From NCBI GenBank assembly GCA_026196875.1, contig JAPHTP010000107.1, positions 1 through 39,792 of the forward strand: a DNA stretch of 39,792 bases, given 5' to 3'. The notes beneath the pieces were generated by a model, which saw nothing but the letters and a program-made list of their open reading frames with translations, made no database searches and was not told the DNA's origin. The position numbers were made by a program, and so were the translations under genes. Source of the stretch: Kangiellaceae bacterium (GTDB taxonomy: Bacteria > Pseudomonadota > Gammaproteobacteria > Enterobacterales > Kangiellaceae). Below, piece after piece: positions 9,101-15,165 of this stretch. Each line of letters begins with the position of its first letter. Position 1 is the stretch's first letter.

Positions 9101-10482
9101 AATATAAGCCATTTGGTCCGGTAGATTATTTACAGTTTGGGAACAATCTAGCTCGATTTTACAACAGAGATAATCGCTATCGAATTAAGCGGATCATGAG
9201 CGGTAGTATTATCAATCTCGCCTATACGTATGACAATAATAGTAATATTACCCAAATTGATGACAGTTACATACCCGCCGCAACAAGGTACAAAGCCTAT
9301 ACATACGATAAAATTGACAGGTTGTCCTCTACCAATGATTACGGGGAATATCATAACTACAATTATGATGCGAATAGCAATCGCTTAATGAAAGGGAACA
9401 CGAGTTACACCATCTCAGGAACGAGCAATCGCTTGCTTGATTATAAAACGCCACAGGTCACAAGCTTTTCGTATGATAATAATGGCAATATCACCAGAAG
9501 CGGCTATTCCTATTTCTTTTATAATGACGCGAACCGGTTAAGTAAGTACACCAAAGGAGCAATGTCCGCCGAGTATACATACAATAGTCTGGGACAAAGA
9601 GTCGTTAAATCGGTAAAAGGTAATAAAACCTGGTTCAGCTACGATATTGACGGGAAGCTACTCTATGAACGGAATGGCTCAACCCATAAAAGTTATATCT
9701 ATAGAAATAAGGAATTGGTTGGTTTAACTATCAATAACGTGGTTTACCTGGTGCATGCTGATCATCAAAGTCGCCCTCAGATAGTGACTGATATGAATAA
9801 TAATGTGAAATGGGAAGCGACTAATAAGGCATTTGATAGGCAGGTGAGATTAAATTTAATCGGAGACTTGAATATTGGGTTCCCCGGTCAGTATTATGAT
9901 GCGGAGAAAGATAGTTGGTATAACTACTTCAGGGACTATGATCCGAGGATTGGGCGTTATTTGCAGAGCGATCCTATTGGGTTGAATGGAGGGATTAATA
10001 CTTATTCTTATGTTCAATCTAATCCTGTTAACTATGCAGACCCTCTAGGACTTGAAAAATGCATGTGTCCTCACAATCCCGGAAAAAATGAAACTAAAAA
10101 ATCGACTCCAAAGGACGTTGTTGGACGAAATACTATCCGGCCAATATCAGCTGAGCAAGCAAAAAGGTTAAATTTGGAAGCAACAACTCAAGCACAACTT
10201 AATTTCGCATATGCTGCGGGAATAGGAGACGTTGCTTTAGGTGCGTATTTATTGTCTGCACCACTGTCTGGAGGAGCGTCGTTGGCAATTGGAGGGGTAT
10301 ACACACTCGGCTCGGTTGTCGTAGGGAGTAAAATAAGTGTTGAGAATTATCTGGAAGGATACTCATATGCGAATCAAACTCATACACACGGTGCACATTC
10401 ATATACAAAACAGCTCTCATGGGATAGGAAAGGAAACTTTTTGGGAGCTAAACTGATTTCCGGAGGCTGTTGGAATAATTAA
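6199..10482 (+). CDS. Secreted Rhs/YD-repeat polymorphic toxin with variable C-terminal tail
   Basis: The protein is 1427 residues from ATG 6199, with AAGGA eight bases upstream. A Sec signal peptide covers residues 1-26 (hydrophobic YKIFFITLFFLG, cleavage near EARA). A Gly/Ser-rich linker (about 70-105) precedes a DUF6531-like start (NPIDLATQNKTQTEIDF). Dozens of YD/RHS repeats follow (YTYDASGNL, YDSAGNLISK), expected to build a cocoon-like beta shell around a toxin. The conserved Rhs core ends near residue 1285 (GRYLQSDPIGLNGG through YADPLGL), where self-cleavage occurs in known family members. The tail, residues 1286-1427, is the effector-like part. It has a Gly/Ala-rich hydrophobic stretch (about 1336-1377) and a His-containing end (THTHGAHSY). 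I see no classical nuclease motif, so a membrane-active toxin is a reasonable guess but unproven. The stop codon overlaps the next gene by one base. Confidence 0.9.
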   Translation: MEIRMNRVFYKIFFITLFFLGEARADDEGDASYCPAGTTYVGSEIVRAVNPDTGEVFEHKIVYCQSHYGGSLIGGGLVGGSIGGGDLSGSSGGSSGSSSGDENSGESECSGETNPIDLATQNKTQTEIDFRAFGSLPLKVVRTYNSAGGGNGIFGYNWSSNLSPQISWKKLNRWDAGSSSWVESTTTKLHRSDGQVRSLTFDATENAWVRSSGKVENLMVSNEGYWIYSDEGIKDIFYPSGKIMQSIHSNGETLSYFYESSEGTGKLLKVRHNSGKEMSFTYDSRGRITNIKNPANHDYRYTYDASGNLVSVQYPADNYEILMKRYQYGSNNTLTAVIDENGAQFAGWEYNSGAKAIKSFRGIDQETVEILSSTAPAGFTYDQKRNVKVVNALGKQTTYHFENRGGKWKVNRVEGHAKGSCLAANQNYTYDENGFQDTVSDWEGNVTDYDYDKYGILNKVTEARSTSQERVTEYTWNALLNKPLTIKKENLKHQFDYNARGLLSNHVTTELSGEGRSRATSYDYTYHTNGLIKTKVIDGPRVDVSDITTIEYSSRGYVSKITNALGHTTLFSNHNIFGQPALITRPDGSINRYSYHPRGWLLKSELDIYGDKRTTIYSYDKAGQLIKLTKPDASIFKFSYDSAHRLASVTNTDNESKVYTYDAASNLTQESIKHWVRKMEICGGGGGVIPRSMDSIRGVPDLCEVAKFETVKAEKKTYDALSRLTSIIQGIGEDSTQSGDTHSSHNNQIVSRLTYDKNNQPSTVSDGKGLVTEKYYDALGRVYKERDRNGKITQYWYGFNDRIIKVKDPRGLDTHYTYNGFGDLIKLESPDTGVTHFGYDSAGNLISKTDANGIISSFTYDAINRIKNEVIGNISRSHSYDSNRKGYLYRKTDEAGTHTFTFNAHGELVKRIESLSGLTLTTEWKYNKAGKVSEIIHPNGMKVFNHFDSQGRLKQVASNGTTVVKNIQYKPFGPVDYLQFGNNLARFYNRDNRYRIKRIMSGSIINLAYTYDNNSNITQIDDSYIPAATRYKAYTYDKIDRLSSTNDYGEYHNYNYDANSNRLMKGNTSYTISGTSNRLLDYKTPQVTSFSYDNNGNITRSGYSYFFYNDANRLSKYTKGAMSAEYTYNSLGQRVVKSVKGNKTWFSYDIDGKLLYERNGSTHKSYIYRNKELVGLTINNVVYLVHADHQSRPQIVTDMNNNVKWEATNKAFDRQVRLNLIGDLNIGFPGQYYDAEKDSWYNYFRDYDPRIGRYLQSDPIGLNGGINTYSYVQSNPVNYADPLGLEKCMCPHNPGKNETKKSTPKDVVGRNTIRPISAEQAKRLNLEATTQAQLNFAYAAGIGDVALGAYLLSAPLSGGASLAIGGVYTLGSVVVGSKISVENYLEGYSYANQTHTHGAHSYTKQLSWDRKGNFLGAKLISGGCWNN

Positions 10483-10847
10483 TGAAACATTCAAAAAAAA
10501 GAAAAGTTATCACCATAATATTGATAGCTGTAAGTATACTGATTATTTTTAATAGGGGATTCATTTTTACTCCTACAAATCAATTAATAGCGGATATAGT
10601 TACTGATAGTGCTAGTGAATCCCGTATAAGACTTTTGATTCTTAGGGGGGCTGAACCATTCTCAAAAACAGAGGCAGGAACTGCTTTCGAGGCAGCTGTA
10701 GCTTACAAAAGATACGCGGTTTTAAGTACATTCCTAGATTTAGCTGGTAAGCAGGAATGCAAAATGATTCTCAATTCTTTAGAGGATTACACGCTACCGT
10801 CAAATTTACTAGACAAAGTAAATCAGCTCTGTGGTTCCCAAGTGTAA
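10482..10847 (+). CDS. Putative immunity protein 1: single-pass membrane, ankyrin-like
   Basis: The product is 121 residues. Its ATG overlaps the Rhs stop (TAATG), so translation is probably coupled, the usual arrangement for a cognate immunity gene. The N-terminus is strongly basic (KHSKKRK), then one hydrophobic helix (about 8-27). By the positive-inside rule the C-terminal domain would face the periplasm. The soluble part carries 'LLILRGAEPF', then 'GTAFEAAVAYKRYAVLSTFLD', matching the core of an ankyrin repeat. Two cysteines (QECKM and QLCGS) could form a disulfide, consistent with a periplasmic location. It is clearly similar to the fifth gene of the array (12498-12839) in layout, the FTP motif after the membrane helix, SESR, RGA(E/D)PF and both cysteines. 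The immunity role is inferred from position and family precedent. Confidence 0.75.
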   Translation: MKHSKKRKVITIILIAVSILIIFNRGFIFTPTNQLIADIVTDSASESRIRLLILRGAEPFSKTEAGTAFEAAVAYKRYAVLSTFLDLAGKQECKMILNSLEDYTLPSNLLDKVNQLCGSQV

Positions 10848-10857
10848 TCTAATAAGT

Positions 10858-10914
10858 TGCCATCATGACTATTCAATGATAATAGTTCAAACTATTTTGA
10901 AAAAAATGATGGCA
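10858..10914. repeat. Nested inverted repeat after putative immunity gene 1
   Basis: TGCCATCAT (10858-10866) pairs perfectly with ATGATGGCA (10906-10914). Inside the loop, AATAGT-TCAA-ACTATT forms a second small hairpin. The structure starts about ten bases after the stop codon and could act as a transcript-end or processing structure separating gene 1 from the rest of the array. There is no clear U-run, so I do not call it a terminator. Confidence 0.4.
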
Positions 10915-10987
10915 TTGCATTCCATACGGTTATCCAACGAGTCCAGTGGTTGTTATGTTGAGAACTTATAAATAGGACTCTTAATTT

Positions 10988-11362
10988 ATGAAGAAAAATT
11001 TTATCATTGTAACTTGTGTTATTTTAATTTTTCCGCTTAGGCTTATTGTCCTGTCAATCGATTCTGATCGTAGGCTTCTAAACTTAACGATAAATTCTGT
11101 TAGACACAAAGGTGATTTAAGTATAGTTGATAAAATAGATCTAACTTTTCTCGAGGTTCTTGAGGCCGATCCTGTTGACTACGAATTATCAGAAACAACA
11201 GCTTTAGAATATTCGATATTTTCGTTGAATTTAGCGCTAGTTGAAAGAGTCTCAAACTTGACTCTGCTAGAAGAAAGAGAAAAGGTTTTCGATAAAATAA
11301 AAGATAATAAGTTATTTAAGGAAGGCTATCTTACACAGGTCGAAAGTATATTAAAAAGTTAG
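10988..11362 (+). CDS. Putative immunity protein 2 (divergent paralogue)
   Basis: The product is 124 residues from ATG 10988; an ATAAATAGGA leader precedes it, the same string that precedes gene 3 of the array. It is a type II-like membrane protein: KK at the N-terminus, hydrophobic helix at about residues 4-24, soluble C-terminal domain. The ankyrin-like core is more degenerate than in genes 1 and 5 ('LEADPVDYELSETTALEYSIFSLNLALVERV'), but the order 'ADP, then T-A-L-E, then helix' is kept. It lacks the cysteine pair of genes 1 and 5. A hairpin terminator follows directly after the stop. I read it as a diverged copy in the immunity array. Homology to genes 1 and 5 is by layout and weak motif match, so less certain. 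Confidence 0.65.
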   Translation: MKKNFIIVTCVILIFPLRLIVLSIDSDRRLLNLTINSVRHKGDLSIVDKIDLTFLEVLEADPVDYELSETTALEYSIFSLNLALVERVSNLTLLEEREKVFDKIKDNKLFKEGYLTQVESILKS

Positions 11363-11370
11363 GAAAAGCG

Positions 11371-11397
11371 AAGCCTCGATATCTATTGAGGCTTTTA
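11371..11397 (+). terminator. Rho-independent-like terminator after putative immunity gene 2
   Basis: AAGCCTCGAT (11371-11380) and ATTGAGGCTT (11385-11394) pair over ten bases with one G-T wobble and a four-base loop, followed by a short T run. Nearly the same element occurs after gene 5 of the array (12848-12871), and a degenerate relative after gene 3 (12033-12051). Confidence 0.7.
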
Positions 11398-11463
11398 AGA
11401 GTGTATTGAATGTAATTCAAGCAAAACGAGAATCAAACCCTAAATACGTAAGATATCTAAAAA

Positions 11464-11579
11464 ATGGATAAAAAAACTCTAGGAAAAAATCGAATGTATC
11501 TTACTCGTTCGGAGTTGTCTTAATTTTAGTTGCTGTATTTATGGGGGGCGTTCTCTTACACGGTGACCATGCGAAGTAG
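11464..11579 (+). pseudogene. Possible frameshifted remnant of a small membrane protein
   Basis: ATG 11464 opens 19 codons (MDKKTLGKNRMYLTRSELS) to TAA 11521. Shifting to the -1 frame at 11520 continues with a hydrophobic segment (LILVAVFMGGVLLHGDHAK) to TAG 11579. The combined piece resembles a charged N-terminus plus membrane helix, as in the neighbouring array genes, so it may be a decayed copy. It is short and could be chance. Confidence 0.2.
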
Positions 11580-11613
11580 TGACGAACAATACTAATAAAT
11601 AGGAACTGATCTA

Positions 11614-11991
11614 ATGTTTAGGAAATCTCTGATCATAATAGCAACTCTTATAGCTATTATTTTTGTTATTCCAAACTACAAAATACTACTTTCACCAAGT
11701 GAAGCGTTATATGAGACCGTTCTACACAAAGATTACTCTAATGTGAAAGTTGATTTAATTATTTTTAGAGGTGTTTCTCCAACAGAACAACCTTTGAGTT
11801 TTATTTCTATTTTGAGAAATGATAACGATGAGTTATTCGAGAAACTTGAACCGTTAATGTCTAAAGAGCAGAAATATTTTGTCTACAAGACTTTGGATTC
11901 TAGTTTTCAATTGAAGGAATCAGAAAAGAGTCGATTGATAGATGGACTGAATATAGATTTAGCAGCTAAAAAAAGTGAGGAACTTTTATGA
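11614..11991 (+). CDS. Putative immunity protein 3 (paralogue)
   Basis: The product is 125 residues from ATG 11614, preceded by the shared ATAAATAGGA leader. N-terminal FRKS is followed by a membrane helix (about 5-24), then 'NYKILLSPSEALYETV', closely paralleled in gene 4 ('NYKSITNPSEELIKTL'), so genes 3 and 4 form a sub-pair. The core reads 'VDLIIFRGVSPTEQPLSFISIL', matching 'VDFLLWNGADIS' in gene 4 and the ankyrin-like RGA-P of genes 1 and 5, though the second helix is poorly conserved. It has no cysteines. A small hairpin related to the array terminators lies at 12033-12051. Membrane-anchored immunity in the array is inferred from paralogy and context. Confidence 0.7.
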   Translation: MFRKSLIIIATLIAIIFVIPNYKILLSPSEALYETVLHKDYSNVKVDLIIFRGVSPTEQPLSFISILRNDNDELFEKLEPLMSKEQKYFVYKTLDSSFQLKESEKSRLIDGLNIDLAAKKSEELL

Positions 11992-12032
11992 CGTCTGCCA
12001 ATAAAGAGAATATTAAAGTTAGTAAGTTGGCC

Positions 12033-12051
12033 TCGATCCCTGATCGAAGTT
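12033..12051 (+). terminator. Degenerate terminator-like hairpin after putative immunity gene 3
   Basis: TCGATC (12033-12038), loop CCT, GATCGA (12042-12047), then AGTTTT. The flanking 'GCCTCGAT' matches the left arm of the two better terminators in the array, so this looks like an eroded copy of the same module. Confidence 0.35.
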
Positions 12052-12073
12052 TTGTAGCTAAGTGTAGGGTTAT

Positions 12074-12433
12074 ATGTTTAAAAAGATACTAATACTGTGG
12101 TTAGTGCTAGTTCCTTCGATATTGTTAGTATTAAATTACAAATCTATCACAAATCCTAGCGAAGAACTTATCAAAACGTTGAATGCTGAGAATGTCCCCA
12201 TGTGGAAAGTAGACTTTCTTCTTTGGAATGGCGCTGATATATCCTATAAAGAAGGCTCTAGCTATGAGGCTATGCTTGCTTTTAAACATTATGAATTAAT
12301 TGATATTTTTGGTGAGCATGTGACTGCTAGCAAAAAAGAGCAAATCTATAGCATCACTAAAAAATATAAACTCACTAATGAAATTGATGAAAGGATTAAA
12401 GTTTCACTTAATATGAATAAGGCCGCCCAATGA
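12074..12433 (+). CDS. Putative immunity protein 4 (paralogue)
   Basis: The product is 119 residues from ATG 12074 with AGGG five bases upstream. FKK plus a hydrophobic helix (about 4-21) anchors it. After that come 'PSEELIKTLNAENVPMWKV', 'DFLLWNGADISYKEGSSY' and 'EAMLAFKHYELIDIFGEHV', a clear single ankyrin-like unit that aligns with gene 5 ('LFLWRGADPFEGKDEGSAF', 'ETAIFFKRYDILELFLENA'). It has no cysteines. It is closest in its N-terminal half to gene 3. The gene sits 82 bases after gene 3 and 64 before gene 5. The role as an immunity or immunity-like protein against Rhs tails is inferred. Confidence 0.72.
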   Translation: MFKKILILWLVLVPSILLVLNYKSITNPSEELIKTLNAENVPMWKVDFLLWNGADISYKEGSSYEAMLAFKHYELIDIFGEHVTASKKEQIYSITKKYKLTNEIDERIKVSLNMNKAAQ

Positions 12434-12497
12434 GCTTTAAACACTACGTATATAACCATATCTCTATGCATCAAAGCGAAAAGAGCTGAAAGGGAAA

Positions 12498-12839
12498 ATG
12501 AATAAAAAAACTACTGTTATAACTTCCACTCTTTTAAGCTTGGTGCTTATCTTAAATATGGGGATTATTTTTACTCCCGATAAACGACTTAAGCTTGAAG
12601 TGAGGGATATTTCTGAATCGAGAGCAAAGCTTTTTCTATGGCGAGGAGCAGACCCATTCGAAGGCAAGGATGAAGGTTCTGCTTTCGAGACAGCAATATT
12701 TTTTAAGAGGTATGATATTCTTGAACTGTTCTTAGAGAATGCGGAAGCTAGCAACTGTAAGCTAATTTCAGAAGTTTCAAGTCAATATGAAATTCCCAAC
12801 ACTTTGAAATCAAAAATATCCACTCTTTGTGAAAGTTAG
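12498..12839 (+). CDS. Putative immunity protein 5: single-pass membrane, ankyrin-like
   Basis: The product is 113 residues from ATG 12498 with an AAGGG site. It has a basic N-terminus (NKKT), membrane helix at about 5-23, then 'GIIFTPDKRLKLEV', paralleling 'GFIFTPTNQLIADI' in gene 1. The ankyrin-like core is the best in the array (RGADPFEGKDEGSAFETAI, then a helix ending LELFLE). Cysteines in 'ASNCKL' and 'STLCES' match the two cysteines of gene 1, so genes 1 and 5 form a sub-pair at the two ends of the array. A perfect ten-base-pair terminator-like hairpin follows the stop. Gene 5 may be the immunity gene of an ancestral or alternative tail kept after tail exchange, but this is inference. 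Confidence 0.75.
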   Translation: MNKKTTVITSTLLSLVLILNMGIIFTPDKRLKLEVRDISESRAKLFLWRGADPFEGKDEGSAFETAIFFKRYDILELFLENAEASNCKLISEVSSQYEIPNTLKSKISTLCES

Positions 12840-12847
12840 GGAAAGCA

Positions 12848-12873
12848 AAGCCTCGATTTGTATCGAGGCTTAT
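12848..12873 (+). terminator. Terminator-like hairpin after putative immunity gene 5
   Basis: AAGCCTCGAT (12848-12857) pairs perfectly with ATCGAGGCTT (12862-12871) around a TTGT loop; the following T-tract is weak (ATTAAAG). It is nearly identical to the hairpin after gene 2, showing that gene and terminator were duplicated together. Confidence 0.65.
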
Positions 12874-12922
12874 TAAAGTCTATGGCTTTTAACTCAATAA
12901 AAATGGAAGCCAAATACTAAAA

Positions 12923-13300
12923 ATGAAATGGATAAAACACCTGTTAAGTCTACCTGGAAAGTATCAAAATCGTAAAGAGATTGGTAAAGAGCCTACAGAC
13001 CCAGAAAAAAGAAGAATTCTTTTTGAGAGAGCAAAAGAGGGCAGTAGTTTTGACAAATATGCTTATGGAGCTTATTGCTTAAATGGGTATGGTGGAGAAG
13101 TAAATTCAGGGCATGCTGAGTATTGGCTCAACCTTGCTGCTAATGAAGGAATAGTAGATGCACAAAGTTTGCTTGGGGAAAGCTATCTATTTGGAGATGT
13201 TTTGAAAAAAGATCTAGGTAAAAGTAAATATTGGTTAGTCATAGCGTCTACGAATGAAGACGCAAATGCAACGAGACTTTTAGAAGAGTATTTTTCTTAA
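12923..13300 (+). CDS. Sel1-like repeat protein
   Basis: The product is 125 residues with no signal peptide. Residues about 30-125 contain two to three Sel1/TPR-like helical pairs, including 'FDKYAYGAYCLNGYGGEV', 'AEYWLNLAANEGIVDAQSL' and 'LGESYLFGDVLKKDLGKSK'. Sel1 repeats act as protein-binding scaffolds. The start at ATG 12923 is the first in frame and its ribosome site is weak. It lies 83 bases after the terminator-bounded immunity array, on the same strand. Repeat proteins of this kind occur among accessory genes of polymorphic-toxin loci, so it may be another toxin-neutralising protein, but nothing in the sequence proves it. Confidence 0.7.
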   Translation: MKWIKHLLSLPGKYQNRKEIGKEPTDPEKRRILFERAKEGSSFDKYAYGAYCLNGYGGEVNSGHAEYWLNLAANEGIVDAQSLLGESYLFGDVLKKDLGKSKYWLVIASTNEDANATRLLEEYFS

Positions 13301-13358
13301 GAGGAGCCAATAGGAGCAGTAGAGCCGCTACCAAAAATTACAACCAGCGAAATAACTT

Positions 13359-14291
13359 ATGCGATTAAAAAAAATATCAGACTCACTGACTGACTCTCAA
13401 CATAAAAAACAGGCTGCCGAAATTCTGTCGGGTAAAGACTGTGATGGTATCAGCCTATCTCATATGGGCGGAAACTTTGGCCCTACGTGGGATAAAGATA
13501 CGGACTATTCATTAGCTTTTTTAGAGCATTATCAAGGAATAAATGCCATTGAGGTCCACTTACCGTCAGTCACGGATTTATCTCCCGTAGAGAGTCTTAA
13601 AGATTCACTTACCGCAATTAGAGTTGGAGAGTTTTCTTCCAAATCCACTTCGATTGCTCCACTTAAAACACTCACTAATCTAAATAAAGTTTCTTTATGC
13701 CGGAACTATAAAGGGTTTATTGAAGTGCTGGAAACAGTCAAACCGGCCTCATTACGGTTGACGGGGTATAGAGAGAAAGATCTTAACGAAATTCCAGAGG
13801 TCCCGTCCGTTACTTCTCTTTTTATCGGGTATTCAACTCTCAGTGAACTCGAGCTGTCCGGATTTTCTAATCTTGAAGTTCTTACACTAGAATGGATTAA
13901 AAAATTGGTAGATTTCGACTTTCTAACCAGATTGAGCAATTTGAAAGCCTTAAAAATGTCAACAATCAAAAGCATTGAAGTGATACCTAACTTGGAGAAA
14001 AATACCGAGTTAGAAAGCATAATCCTGGAACAATTAACCGGTTTAAAAGACATTAGCTCGTTAGTACAATCGACATTAAAGGAGTTGGCGATACTTGATA
14101 TTGATCTGGCTGCTCAAGAAGTCCTCGGTATTATCGATAAAATGGGAAATCTTAATAACTGTTCTATTCGACTTAAAAGAAAAAAAGAAGACAAGATATT
14201 ATCCAATCTTCCTAAGAACATAGAAATTGGAAGAAGTAGTTTTGATATTAGAGCAGAGTCATCTTTTAGAGAAATAGTAGAGTATTTATAA
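13359..14291 (+). CDS. Leucine-rich-repeat protein
   Basis: The product is 310 residues, cytoplasmic-looking (no signal or membrane helix). From residue about 60 onwards it is a run of irregular leucine-rich repeats: 'LPSVTDLSPVESLKDSL', 'LKTLTNLNKVSLCRN', 'FSNLEVLTLEWIKKLVDF', 'LSNLKALKMSTIKSIEVI', 'NTELESIILEQLTGLKDI'. The strand-turn spacing of about 22-24 residues is typical of bacterial LRRs. The N-terminal 55 residues carry 'CDGISLSHMGGNFG'. An in-frame TAA just upstream (13353-13355) fixes ATG 13359 as the earliest start, although its ribosome site is poor. LRR proteins have been described as an immunity class (Imm-LRR) in polymorphic-toxin loci; the position after the Rhs array fits, but the target is unknown. 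Confidence 0.7.
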   Translation: MRLKKISDSLTDSQHKKQAAEILSGKDCDGISLSHMGGNFGPTWDKDTDYSLAFLEHYQGINAIEVHLPSVTDLSPVESLKDSLTAIRVGEFSSKSTSIAPLKTLTNLNKVSLCRNYKGFIEVLETVKPASLRLTGYREKDLNEIPEVPSVTSLFIGYSTLSELELSGFSNLEVLTLEWIKKLVDFDFLTRLSNLKALKMSTIKSIEVIPNLEKNTELESIILEQLTGLKDISSLVQSTLKELAILDIDLAAQEVLGIIDKMGNLNNCSIRLKRKKEDKILSNLPKNIEIGRSSFDIRAESSFREIVEYL

Positions 14292-14459
14292 ATTATTTGT
14301 AGTGGCTCATTTTTTAGTCCGGAAGTTTCAATCAATTACTCTGATTCTTTTATTTTTACTTTTGAAATCTCTATTGAACTCAAAAAATTGATATCAGAGC
14401 CTTGTTAATCATTTTAGTCTGATACTCATTCTATCAATTAATAAGTTATTGAATATCCT

Positions 14460-14486
14460 ATAAAAGATAGGCAAACTGTCTTTTAT
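14460..14486 (+). terminator. Weak hairpin between the LRR gene and the next gene
   Basis: ATAAAAGA (14460-14467) pairs with TCTTTTAT (14479-14486) around an 11-base loop. It lies in the 265-base gap after the LRR gene and may end that transcript. The stem is entirely AT-rich, so confidence is low. I see nothing else in the gap. Confidence 0.3.
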
Positions 14487-14556
14487 TTGAAAAGTATTAC
14501 ATGGATCTAAAGAGCTCAATTTATTTAGGCGTTAAGCGCATAACTTGGGGGGAATG

Positions 14557-15072
14557 ATGCCACTAGGCAATAAAAATAATAAAGTATTAAGTATCGTATC
14601 ATCATTGGGTGTTATGTGGTTGTTACTAGCTATTGTAAATAGTGCTAAAAATCATGAGTATGCGAACATTGTTGAATCATTATCTAATACATCTCAACTG
14701 GGACAATGTTCTATTAAAACCGATGTCGAAAGAGACTGGCAGTTCGGTTGGACACCGAGTTCTATGACTGTCTTTGTAGAAAAAAAAGAGCAGAAAGTTT
14801 CGACCGTCACCAGTCGCTTTGTTTCCCTTCCAGATCGAGTTCAATTATCACCAAGGTACACTCGGTATCATTTTCAATGGTCAGCAAGGGAGAGTGGAAA
14901 CCTTAGAGTCTCATACATGAATGTTGAGATTCTGGACTCTGTAGACGGCACACAAAATGTTAAGAAACTCACTTTAGGAGCATGTTCGAATTATCCTGAA
15001 AGCCTATACAACTATACCAACCTGGTAACGGAAGACTGTTTGGAGAAAGTTGAGGTGATAGAGTGCTTTTAA
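14557..15072 (+). CDS. Membrane-anchored hypothetical protein
   Basis: The product is 171 residues from ATG 14557. An ATG at 14554 and a TTG at 14545 are in frame, but the GGGGGGA run at 14547-14553 only sits at usable distance from 14557. One hydrophobic helix near the N-terminus (KVLSIVSSLGVMWLLLAIV) follows lysines, so the rest should lie in the periplasm. The outer domain has beta-rich character (MTVFVEKKEQKVSTVTSRF, YHFQWSARESGNLRVSYM) and five cysteines spread through it, four in the last 45 residues, compatible with disulfides. I do not recognise the family. It lies between the LRR and HEAT genes on the same strand and may belong to the same accessory cluster. Confidence 0.55.
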   Translation: MPLGNKNNKVLSIVSSLGVMWLLLAIVNSAKNHEYANIVESLSNTSQLGQCSIKTDVERDWQFGWTPSSMTVFVEKKEQKVSTVTSRFVSLPDRVQLSPRYTRYHFQWSARESGNLRVSYMNVEILDSVDGTQNVKKLTLGACSNYPESLYNYTNLVTEDCLEKVEVIECF

Positions 15073-15165
15073 CAAAACTAGTGTCAGAGTCAATAAAACG
15101 AACGGTGAGAAAAATTAACACTGACCCAATTATTGAAAAGTGACTACATAAAATAATATTGGAAT

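Noticed and set aside
6335-10420. Several minus-strand and shifted frames inside the Rhs gene
   Set aside because: They are by-products of the repetitive Rhs coding sequence with no start signals or domain-like content.
12464-12754. 96-codon minus-strand frame opposite immunity-like gene 5
   Set aside because: The plus-strand frame is clearly paralogous to other genes in the array, so this is its antisense shadow.
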